Source: Dysgonomonas hofstadii
GTDB lineage: Bacteria > Bacteroidota > Bacteroidia > Bacteroidales > Dysgonomonadaceae
Direction: 5' to 3'
Length of the DNA: 64,000 nucleotides
Assembly (NCBI RefSeq): GCF_014196915.1
Contig: NZ_JACIEP010000012.1
Span: forward strand, 62,001-126,000
The position numbers and the translations under genes are program-made. The notes under the pieces were generated by a model. That model worked only from the letters and a program-made list of their open reading frames with translations, was not told the origin of the DNA and ran no database searches. Positions 10,305 through 18,914 of this stretch are shown here, piece by piece; position 1 is the first letter of the stretch, and every line of letters starts with the position of its first letter.

Positions 10305-11870
10305 ATGAATATGTATATTTCTAAAAATACAATTGTAAAAGTATTGGGATGTTTAATATTCCTGGTAAACTATGCATGTAGCAATGCGATAGACGACTAT
10401 TACAAAGGAGGGCAAACAATAACCCGGGAAGAAACGATACTCCAGTATTTGGAAGAGACTCCCGATTACTCTGAGTTTGTGCAATTGATTAACGAAACAG
10501 GCATGAGGGATATACTCTCTGGCAAGGATCTTGTAACAGTATGGGCTCCGGTAAACTCAACAATTCCGCAAAATGTTGCTACAATGAGCGATACAGAGAA
10601 ACTCAGACTTGTACGCAATCATATCTCTATAACAACCATCTTTAGCCGTAATCTAGATCGCTTATCAACTGTGGGAACTATGGCAGGTAAATATCTTAAT
10701 GTAGGACGCATATCAGATGGTTATACGGTTGATGGTGTCAGACTTTCAGAATTAGACCAGGTTTTTCAAAACGGAGTCGTACATAAAGCCGGAGAGTGGC
10801 TTGTTACCCGCAAAAACCTTCAGCAATGGCTTGAAGAAGCAGGGGATGAATATTCTATGTTCAGAGATACATTGTTCACTTATAATCACAAAGTTTTCGA
10901 TAAAGACAGTAGTCCTATAATAGGAGTAGACGAAAATGGCCAGATTATTCACGACTCAGTGTGGGTTATAGAAAACGAATTGCTGAAAAACATAGACCTA
11001 AATGATGAAAGTGCACGATATACCCTATTTGTGCCAAATAATGATGCATTTAAAGAAATGTTCAAAGAGAAAACAGCATATCTTGAAAGTATTGGTCGTG
11101 AGGTAGCAGATAACGATGAATCTATGTGGATTAATTGGATGATGAAGGCTGCTCTTCACGAAGGAACTGTTAATTTTCAGCCTTCTCAATCAATAAAGTC
11201 TGTAAACGATCTTGAGATACGCTCCGACTATCAGGTCGTACTCAGCCCTATAGAGCTGAGTAATGGCAGAATTTATCCTATGACAACCTGTTATGTCCCT
11301 CGTAATATATATTTTACAAAACAGGAATTCAACCCTTATTATTTGCGTAAGGAAATTGTGGACAACGGAGGTGGCCTTCTGACTAATCCGGGAACTTACG
11401 ATTCATATAAGAGCACTATCAACAATGTTAACAGTAAACTGATAGATAATAAACTCGCTTTTTTTCTGCAGTATACCACCAACTTTAATAATAATTATTA
11501 TCAATTTAAAAGTTGCTCATGGGATGAAGAGGCATTGGTGAATACACCACTCAATATAATGCCGGGAAAATATAGTATCATGTGCCATTTCGTAAGCCAG
11601 AAGAACACTGAAGACAATGAAACCGATATACTGGAAGTGTATCAAGTGCATAGCGAAACCGAATCTACTTTTATAGGAAGAGCCGAGGGTATAGTCGCTG
11701 GTGCATATGATCAGACTTTGGACGGGAAAATTCTTGTTGATGAATATGAAGTAAAGGGTATGTATGAACCTTTGGAATTAAAGGTTGTTGTTCCCGGTTC
11801 GTATACTCAAGGCTATAAACGTCGTATCTGTGTAGGCAAAGTCACTTTGATTCCGGCAGATAATTATTAA
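10305..11870 (+). CDS. FAS1 domain lipoprotein C with C-terminal beta-sandwich
   Basis: Predicted surface lipoprotein of about 521 residues. The ATG at 10305 is preferred over an in-frame TTG at 10287; a second ATG at 10311 is equally possible. The signal peptide ends LVNYAC (lipobox). Two FAS1-like modules are visible: DLVTVWAPVNSTI near residue 80 and YTLFVPNNDAFKEMF near residue 240. The C-terminal ~150 residues form a beta-rich domain with a closing strand RRICVGKVTLIPADNY, similar in layout to lipoprotein B upstream. The shared architecture suggests B and C arose by duplication, although they are now quite divergent. It lies 19 bp before the second SusC. Confidence 0.83.
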   Translation: MNMYISKNTIVKVLGCLIFLVNYACSNAIDDYYKGGQTITREETILQYLEETPDYSEFVQLINETGMRDILSGKDLVTVWAPVNSTIPQNVATMSDTEKLRLVRNHISITTIFSRNLDRLSTVGTMAGKYLNVGRISDGYTVDGVRLSELDQVFQNGVVHKAGEWLVTRKNLQQWLEEAGDEYSMFRDTLFTYNHKVFDKDSSPIIGVDENGQIIHDSVWVIENELLKNIDLNDESARYTLFVPNNDAFKEMFKEKTAYLESIGREVADNDESMWINWMMKAALHEGTVNFQPSQSIKSVNDLEIRSDYQVVLSPIELSNGRIYPMTTCYVPRNIYFTKQEFNPYYLRKEIVDNGGGLLTNPGTYDSYKSTINNVNSKLIDNKLAFFLQYTTNFNNNYYQFKSCSWDEEALVNTPLNIMPGKYSIMCHFVSQKNTEDNETDILEVYQVHSETESTFIGRAEGIVAGAYDQTLDGKILVDEYEVKGMYEPLELKVVVPGSYTQGYKRRICVGKVTLIPADNY

Positions 11871-11889
11871 CCTCATAAAAGTGTAAAAT

Positions 11890-14800
11890 ATGCGTATTAT
11901 TAAATATATTTTGTTGCTGTTCGTACTCTTTTCATGGGGACGATCTCAAGCGCAAGAACAAGATAACTCAACCGAAGGTCAACGAATAGTAGGACTTGTA
12001 TTAGATGCTAATACACGCGAACCGCTGGAGTCGGTGCAAGTCAGTTCCGCTGATCTGGTGCGTGCGGTAGTAAGCGGTCCCCGTGGATTTTTCAGAGGAA
12101 GAACCTTGTCCGGTATGGCCGAGCTCAATATGGTGAAAGAAGGCTATTATACAGCCCGTATCAATCTGTTGGGACGGGACAGTGTGGTAGTTTATATGCA
12201 GAATATCGATAAAACATTAGCAACAGATACTTATACAACACCTGATGGTGAAAGATCGGTGCGCGACAAGACCAGTGCGGCCGAAGCATTGGATATTAAG
12301 GATATTAACAGGGGATATTTTTCTGCCAGTGACGCACTTACCGGAAGATTTGCTGGACTAAGGGTGCTCAATAAAAGTGGTATGGTTGGCGAGGGATCGT
12401 TTTTTAATCTTCGCGGAAATCGTACTTTATTAGGACAGAACACTCCGTTATTGGTTATCGATGGGGTTCCTTTTCTGACAGACCAGAATTCATCCAATAT
12501 TATCAACGGATTTTCACCAGACATTCTCGAACCGGGTAATTTAAAAAATATCGAACAAATTACTTTTCTGAAAGGTGCGGAAGCAATGCCTTATGGTTCA
12601 CTCGGAAGCAATGGTGTGCTGATGATTAAAACAGAAAGAGGGAAAGTAAGCCGGACGCTGGTTGAAATACAATCCGTAGAAGGGTTGAGTTTTGTCGGTA
12701 AAAAGCTTCCTCTGCTGTCGGGACTTGACTATAGCCGCTATATTGCTGATATAGCGGGAAGCCGTTATGCAAACTCTGAAGAGATCGGAAAAGTGTTTCC
12801 TTTCCTCAGTGGAAATATGACTCCCGGGCAAAAGGTACGCTATGGATTCAACACCGATTGGCAAAAAGAAATTTATACACCGGCTTTCCTTTCCGAAAAC
12901 ATGATTAAGGTGCGCGGAGGAGATGCAATAGTTCAGTACCTTGTTACCGCAGGTTACCAGATAAACGATGGTGTAGTGGATGGAACCTCGAAAAATAAGT
13001 TCTATACCAATGGTAATACGAACATTAACTTTAGCGATAAGCTAAAAGCGTTCGCATCCATTTCATTCGATTTTTCTGATATGAAATTACAGGAACAAGG
13101 GCTGACTCGTGAAACTAACCCGGTATTGGCAGCCTATGCACAATCGCCGCTGACAGGATTATATCAGGTAGATGATAACGGATTAATACTGACCGAATAT
13201 GCAAAGATTGATCCTGCAATGAATATCTCCAACCCAAAAGCGATGCTTAGTGATATAGAAGGAAAAAATAAAATCTACAATTTCCTTGTAAATACAGGCC
13301 TTAATTATAATGTAATGAAAAATCTGGATGCGGATATTACTTTCGGCATCTATTACAGATATATCAAGGATGATATTTTTATCGGAGGTCTGAGTTCCCA
13401 GACAATTGCCCCTTTAATGGGTGGACTGGCTCTTAATACGGTGCGCAGCGGATCTTCCGAAGCCACTGATTATTACACAAAGGCGGGGCTTTCTTATAAA
13501 TTTTCGACCGTCGATCACCATCTTAATGTTAAGGGCAGTTGGCAAATGATTTCTTCGAAATACCAGGCCAGTAGCGGAGCCGGAATCAATACGACTACCG
13601 ACAGATATCGTACCCTATCTAATGTGTCGTCAGTAGGGCGTACTTCGGGAGGTTATGCTGATATTCTTAATTGGATGAATGTATATGTAAAAGCTGATTA
13701 TAATTATCGTCAGCAACTCTATCTCTCAGCAATCGGTATTGTTGATGCGGCATCTACGTATGGTGATTACAGCAATCGCTGGTATGTATTTCCGGGTGTA
13801 AAAGCAGGGTGGAAAATAAGCAACTCTTCTTTTCTCAGAAATAGCCCGCTTATCTCAAATCTGATGTTGCGTAGCGAATTCAGTATAAATCCCAACAGCC
13901 GCTACAGTAGCGCATATAGTAATTATTACTATACTTTGCACTTGTTGCGTGACGTGAGTAGTCTTGTCCGGGCTGGTATTCCAAATCAGAAAATAGGGCC
14001 GGAACGTGTTACTAATATGAACTTAGGAGTAGATTTTTCACTTATTGGGGACCGGATCACATTGAGTGCAGATGTGTTTGAAGAGCATACCCGTCATATG
14101 ATTGTTGATACGAAAGCTTCGCCTGTTTATGGTTCAAAATATATTTATAAGAATAGTGGATCGATGCGTACACGTGGAGCAGAACTTTCTCTTAGCGGAC
14201 TTCTCACCGAAGGTGCATTCCGCCTGCGTATCGGAGGAAATATTGCGTTTTACAATACCCGCATCATGAGTTTAGGTAATAGAGATCAGCAGATAATTGA
14301 TCTTGGCGATGGTGTAACGCTCATTAATAAAGTAGGTGAAGCTCCTTTTTCTTATTACGGACATTCGGTTGATGGGATTTATTCTACTACAGCGCAGGCT
14401 AATACCGATGGTTACAAGAACATAAGCGGCTACCAGTTTACAGGTGGTGATGCCAAGTTTCATGACTATAACGGGGATAAGCTTATAACCGATGCGGATC
14501 GTGATATCCTCGGAAGTGCCGATCCTGATTTCTTTGGCGGATTCTATACCAAAATGAGTTGGAAAGGATTTTCATTGTTTGCTAATTTCGCTTATAGTTA
14601 CGGGAATAAGATATATAATGCTACCCGCCGGTTAAATGAATCGAGTGATGGTTTCTCTAACCAGGCAGCAAGCGTAGGACGTCGTTGGGTAACAGAAGGA
14701 CAGGTTACAGATATTCCACGCGCAGTTTATGGTGATCCTGCCGGTAACAACAGATTCTCCTCCCGCTGGATCGAGGATGGTTCATTTGTGAAACTAAAAG

Positions 14801-15012
14801 AACTGACCATTTCGTGGGAAACCCGGAAAAAATTGCTTTTTATGCATAGCTTCAAAGTGTTCGCTACCGGAGAAAACCTGTTATGCTTTACTGATTACAA
14901 AGGTTCCGATCCTGAATTTGCATACTCTTATGATATGGCTACATTAGGAATGGATGTGGCAAAAATTCCTATCCCTAAGTGTGTGAAAATTGGAATTATA
15001 ATGAATTTTTAA
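11890..15012 (+). CDS. SusC-family TonB-dependent transporter (left locus, second pair)
   Basis: Second outer-membrane TonB-dependent importer in the left locus, 1040 residues. The signal peptide ends WGRSQAQ. The regulatory beta-sandwich (IVGLVLDANTREPLESVQV, about 30-110) and plug (FFNLRGNRTLLGQNTPLLVIDGVPF, then LKGAEAMPYGSLGSNGVLMIKTERG) are recognisable but diverge from the first SusC; Glu-Ala-Met replaces the usual Asp-Ala-Ala before the plug terminus. The barrel ends IPKCVKIGIIMNF with C-terminal Phe. A SusD gene starts 17 bp downstream. Two different SusC/D pairs in one operon suggest two sizes or sulfation classes of oligosaccharide, which is inference. Confidence 0.95.
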   Translation: MRIIKYILLLFVLFSWGRSQAQEQDNSTEGQRIVGLVLDANTREPLESVQVSSADLVRAVVSGPRGFFRGRTLSGMAELNMVKEGYYTARINLLGRDSVVVYMQNIDKTLATDTYTTPDGERSVRDKTSAAEALDIKDINRGYFSASDALTGRFAGLRVLNKSGMVGEGSFFNLRGNRTLLGQNTPLLVIDGVPFLTDQNSSNIINGFSPDILEPGNLKNIEQITFLKGAEAMPYGSLGSNGVLMIKTERGKVSRTLVEIQSVEGLSFVGKKLPLLSGLDYSRYIADIAGSRYANSEEIGKVFPFLSGNMTPGQKVRYGFNTDWQKEIYTPAFLSENMIKVRGGDAIVQYLVTAGYQINDGVVDGTSKNKFYTNGNTNINFSDKLKAFASISFDFSDMKLQEQGLTRETNPVLAAYAQSPLTGLYQVDDNGLILTEYAKIDPAMNISNPKAMLSDIEGKNKIYNFLVNTGLNYNVMKNLDADITFGIYYRYIKDDIFIGGLSSQTIAPLMGGLALNTVRSGSSEATDYYTKAGLSYKFSTVDHHLNVKGSWQMISSKYQASSGAGINTTTDRYRTLSNVSSVGRTSGGYADILNWMNVYVKADYNYRQQLYLSAIGIVDAASTYGDYSNRWYVFPGVKAGWKISNSSFLRNSPLISNLMLRSEFSINPNSRYSSAYSNYYYTLHLLRDVSSLVRAGIPNQKIGPERVTNMNLGVDFSLIGDRITLSADVFEEHTRHMIVDTKASPVYGSKYIYKNSGSMRTRGAELSLSGLLTEGAFRLRIGGNIAFYNTRIMSLGNRDQQIIDLGDGVTLINKVGEAPFSYYGHSVDGIYSTTAQANTDGYKNISGYQFTGGDAKFHDYNGDKLITDADRDILGSADPDFFGGFYTKMSWKGFSLFANFAYSYGNKIYNATRRLNESSDGFSNQAASVGRRWVTEGQVTDIPRAVYGDPAGNNRFSSRWIEDGSFVKLKELTISWETRKKLLFMHSFKVFATGENLLCFTDYKGSDPEFAYSYDMATLGMDVAKIPIPKCVKIGIIMNF

Positions 15013-15029
15013 TGCTAAAAATGCAATAT

Positions 15030-16667
15030 ATGAAACTGTTTAAGACAATAATAATTATAGTAATATGTGGCGTTTCACTGATTTCTTGTGAAAGTTTCTT
15101 CGAGAAGACGCCGGATAATATGCTTGAGGCAGATGACAATTACACTGACCGGTCTAATGTGTATGCATCATTTATGGGGCTAATGTCAACCTTACAGGAT
15201 GCAGCGCCTAAGCTGTTGGTGTTGAGTGAGCTACAGGGCGATTTGATAGCGCCTACAGATCAGGCTCCCGATGATTACTGGGATGTGTTCAGATATGACA
15301 TAAATTCAGATAATTCGGTGGCCGATCCAACTCCTTTGTATAGAATTGTATTAAATTGCAACGACTTTATGCGTAATACCATAGAATACAATGCCAGTTA
15401 TCCCGGAGTAATCCCTGTTACAACATACAGGCAGATGATTGCCGGTGCAGTTACGCTTCGCACATGGGCATACCTCAATATTGGCAAGTTATATGGTAAG
15501 GCTGTGTATTATGATTATGCTATGGTAGGAGAAGTCGACCTGAACGAGCTTCCTGTACTGACATTCGAAGAGTTGATACGTGAATTAATCTACTTTATGA
15601 ATACAGGTGTAGATAATATTAATGGTTTTCGCAGTGTAGAAGTGAATGATATGTTTGGTACCACCGGTATTTGGGGAAGTGTTCCCATTTCTACTGATGC
15701 GCTGATGTGCGAATTATACCTTTGGAACAAAGATTATGAGTCTGCTGCTAAAAAAGGGATAAACCTGATTACAGGTCAGGCATTAACAGCTGCCGGCGAT
15801 AAAAATAAGATGACTCTTTCGCCTCTTTTTGGAGTTACAAAGGAATGGCACACCCTTTTTACGGAAGCGACAGCAAATCCTCAAACCAACGAAGGACTGA
15901 CTATTGTTTTATTCGATAATGCCCAACGCCAGATTAATCCTCTTTATTCATTATTTTCTGCTGACCCGGTTTCTGAATATTTCCTGAAACCCACTCAGTC
16001 GTTGATAAATCTCTATTTGGGCAATGAATATCAGTCGGGTGTACAAACCATAAAAGATCCTCGCGGAGACGGAGTGACCTATGCTACCGAAATGGGACAA
16101 AGTGTATTTCATAAATATAATAAATCTCGCACTACCCAACAACAAGATGCTCCGATATATATTTATCGCGCTGCCGAAATACATCTGATGATTGCCGAAG
16201 CTCTTACCGGATTGGGCAATTATGCTGCTGCCGATGCTATCATCAATGATGGATTTGCACAGTATAATGAATCGGGGAACAGATATAAACCCCCATTCGA
16301 TGCGCCGATTTATGCTTTTGAGAAACTCAATACAGGATTAGGGGTTCGTGGCAGGATAGGTATTCCAAAAGTAAACTCTACAGATTCACGGTTTATGGGA
16401 GATATGGATCCTGAAAGTCCGGAATATTCTGTTCGCAGACAATTCGTCCTGGACAGCCTTATCGTGGAAGAAACAGGAAGAGAGCTTGCTGGCGAAGGAA
16501 AACGTTGGTTCACTATGATGCGTATTGCACGCAATTCGAACAAACCGGAAATACTGGCAAACCTGGCTAGCCGTAAGTTCTCAGATGGGGACAGGCTTGT
16601 ATACCGGGAAAAATTGATGAACAGCAATAACTGGTTTATCGATTATGACCTGGAATTAGCTAATTAA
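15030..16667 (+). CDS. SusD-family surface glycan-binding lipoprotein (left locus, second pair)
   Basis: SusD-like lipoprotein paired with the SusC just upstream. The ATG at 15030 is chosen because it gives MKLFKTIIIIVICGVSLISC with a lipobox Cys. The frame extends to 14979, but that would overlap the SusC gene and add a hydrophilic N-terminus. The mature protein starts ESFFEKTPD, as in SusD proteins. Late motifs IYIYRAAEIHLMIAEAL and EETGRELAGEGKRWFTMMRIAR match the conserved SusD C-terminal region. Length is about 545 residues. It is followed 31 bp later by the M60-like lipoprotein. Confidence 0.94.
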   Translation: MKLFKTIIIIVICGVSLISCESFFEKTPDNMLEADDNYTDRSNVYASFMGLMSTLQDAAPKLLVLSELQGDLIAPTDQAPDDYWDVFRYDINSDNSVADPTPLYRIVLNCNDFMRNTIEYNASYPGVIPVTTYRQMIAGAVTLRTWAYLNIGKLYGKAVYYDYAMVGEVDLNELPVLTFEELIRELIYFMNTGVDNINGFRSVEVNDMFGTTGIWGSVPISTDALMCELYLWNKDYESAAKKGINLITGQALTAAGDKNKMTLSPLFGVTKEWHTLFTEATANPQTNEGLTIVLFDNAQRQINPLYSLFSADPVSEYFLKPTQSLINLYLGNEYQSGVQTIKDPRGDGVTYATEMGQSVFHKYNKSRTTQQQDAPIYIYRAAEIHLMIAEALTGLGNYAAADAIINDGFAQYNESGNRYKPPFDAPIYAFEKLNTGLGVRGRIGIPKVNSTDSRFMGDMDPESPEYSVRRQFVLDSLIVEETGRELAGEGKRWFTMMRIARNSNKPEILANLASRKFSDGDRLVYREKLMNSNNWFIDYDLELAN

Positions 16668-16698
16668 AAAAATTGCGAACTATTACGAAAATAATATT

Positions 16699-18864
16699 AT
16701 GAAAAAATCATTGATAATTTTGCTGTCTGTTATAATCGCAATGCATGCTGCCTCATGTGCAGAAGACCTGATAACAGAAACGGCTATTATAGATAGGGGA
16801 GATTCTGAAGAAGGAGGCTCTTCGGGGAACCCATATTGGGATTGGGCAGATAAATATCCGGGAGTGGTTTCTGCCAATATCGAACGGGTATATGACATAG
16901 AAGTAGTGGTAAAAGGTGGATATGAACCTATTGCCTATGCACCCGATTCGCCGGTACTCCAGTCAACAGGCCTTTATGTGGCATCAGGAGAGAATGTTGA
17001 AATTGTTGTTCCTGATAATGTCACTGATTTGCAGTGTCAGATAGGTATGGGATATACACTGGTTGCGGGACAGCTTCGGATGCGTTACGATGACGTGGTA
17101 ACAAAAAAACAACTGAATCCGGGACAGAATACCATTTCGAGTTATTTTGGCGGTTATCTATATTTTTGTTACCCTGTAGATAAAGTTGCTTCTTCAGACA
17201 TAACAGTTAAAGTTGGTGGTGTGGTAGAATCATATAATTATGTGGCAGGAGAAACTAATGCGAGAGAGTGGACCACTACAATGATTGAACGTTCTTCTTT
17301 GTTGGCAAACCCAAGTCAGGAAGCAGATTCTATGGCATTTCTGCAATGGACGGAGTTGATATCCGATAAGGTTATCCTTACCGCCGGAGTATCTGAAATG
17401 AGTGCTATGACTGACCCTAACGGAGTATTGGAGTATTATGGAAAGATAGCCGATGCATATTACCATTTCGGAGGGTATGACCCAAATAACCAGCCTCCGA
17501 TGCGTGTTTATTCCGATATTCAACTTCCAGATGCGAATCAAACCGTAGTATTGCCAACTGCTAAAATTCAACAATATGGAGGTTATCCTATCGGTTTCTT
17601 AAGGGGAGAATCATATATAAAATTTGTAGATGAGAAAAAACTTATAAATACAAATATATTACGGGCGCAGAATGATGAAGGTACCAGTTGGTTCAATGTT
17701 TTCTATGGTTTTGGAGAGGCTGTTAAAAGTCAATGGCAGGATAGTGAGCTTCTGTTGGAACCATCTTTGAATATCGGCTATTATCATTATGCGCGAACAA
17801 TAGGCGTGTGGCCCGAAAAGATAATAAACTTCTCGGATAATGTTAAAAAGTTGAATACAGACTATGCCCGTACATTGAATAATAAAGACAACGGTATCAT
17901 GTATGGACATGGAAATAGTGATGTTCGTACAACGATGCTTAAGCAACTTGCCGACTATTTGGGCTGGCGACTATTCTCGTATGTATCTGAACGTGCCCGG
18001 GAACTTCAGTTCAAATTCGAAGCAGATGAATTGATTAGAGGGCAAGCTGCGTGTGATTTTTTTGCCATGAGTGCATGTGAATATGCAGATAGGAATTTAT
18101 TGCCTTTTTTCCGCCGCTGGCACTTCCCATGCTCTACCATCGCTATTAAATACATGAATCAGTTTCAACAGCTGGCTGCAAACGAACAATTCTGGACAGC
18201 TTATGATGCTACCAAGGAGCCGTCTTTTGATAAAAAGACACCAAATAAGAGTCTGAACAGACCTTCGTGGAAAATAAACTTCCAAATGTATGATGGGGAT
18301 GACAAGGAAAACTGGTATTTGAGCGGTATAGGCTTAGATTACGAAAAGTATAACGATCCGGTTAATCCGGATAGCGTAATGGCGATGCGGGGAGATGGAA
18401 CTCCATATTCCGGTAACTCGATAGACAATCCGGCATGGAAAAATGTGTTTGATGGCAATACCAGTAATCAAAACGGTCTTCTTGGACACATGCAACCCGT
18501 TACTCATTCGCCATGGGCACATATTCCTCAATACACTATGAGCTTCATCGGCCCTCCGGGCGCAGGAGACGAATATTCTAAAGAACCTGTTACTTTCAAC
18601 ACAATAAGTATGTGGAATGTGAATAACTATTATTTTACAAGTTATATTTATAATATTGAATACTGGGATATAGATGCAAACGAGTGGAAGCCTACTATAC
18701 CATCAGAATTTAAGTTATTGTATAATTCAAATTGGGAATTTTACTATTTTGAAAAAGAATATACTACAACTCAATTAAAATTTAAGTTACAACCAATTAC
18801 TCCGGGAACTTCCGGCTATTCCATTACACAATTTAATGAAATAAGCTTTGGCCTTGTGAAGTAA
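16699..18864 (+). CDS. M60-like (enhancin-type) lipoprotein with apparently lost zinc site and C-terminal F5/8-type domain
   Basis: Lipoprotein of 721 residues; the signal ends MHAASC. Residues about 88-160 (STGLYVASGENVEIVVP.., then SSYFGGYLYFCYP) match the N-terminal beta-sandwich of M60-like proteins. Residues 290-365 follow the M60 catalytic layout (GGYPIG, a Trp, then a helix), but where active members have HExxH this one reads Y336-G-F-G-E340, keeping only a later E354. Zinc binding and peptidase activity are therefore doubtful. The C-terminus (about 565-721) resembles an F5/8-type-C discoidin beta-sandwich (WKNVFDGNT..). M60 proteins of Bacteroidetes usually attack O-glycosylated proteins. 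Here a binding role on host glycoprotein is more likely. It is the last gene before the regulator. The alignment was done by eye. Confidence 0.7.
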   Translation: MKKSLIILLSVIIAMHAASCAEDLITETAIIDRGDSEEGGSSGNPYWDWADKYPGVVSANIERVYDIEVVVKGGYEPIAYAPDSPVLQSTGLYVASGENVEIVVPDNVTDLQCQIGMGYTLVAGQLRMRYDDVVTKKQLNPGQNTISSYFGGYLYFCYPVDKVASSDITVKVGGVVESYNYVAGETNAREWTTTMIERSSLLANPSQEADSMAFLQWTELISDKVILTAGVSEMSAMTDPNGVLEYYGKIADAYYHFGGYDPNNQPPMRVYSDIQLPDANQTVVLPTAKIQQYGGYPIGFLRGESYIKFVDEKKLINTNILRAQNDEGTSWFNVFYGFGEAVKSQWQDSELLLEPSLNIGYYHYARTIGVWPEKIINFSDNVKKLNTDYARTLNNKDNGIMYGHGNSDVRTTMLKQLADYLGWRLFSYVSERARELQFKFEADELIRGQAACDFFAMSACEYADRNLLPFFRRWHFPCSTIAIKYMNQFQQLAANEQFWTAYDATKEPSFDKKTPNKSLNRPSWKINFQMYDGDDKENWYLSGIGLDYEKYNDPVNPDSVMAMRGDGTPYSGNSIDNPAWKNVFDGNTSNQNGLLGHMQPVTHSPWAHIPQYTMSFIGPPGAGDEYSKEPVTFNTISMWNVNNYYFTSYIYNIEYWDIDANEWKPTIPSEFKLLYNSNWEFYYFEKEYTTTQLKFKLQPITPGTSGYSITQFNEISFGLVK

Positions 18865-18914
18865 GCATTAAAATAGTTGGTAAATCTGTTTTTTGGTAAA
18901 CCTGGAATTTTTAT

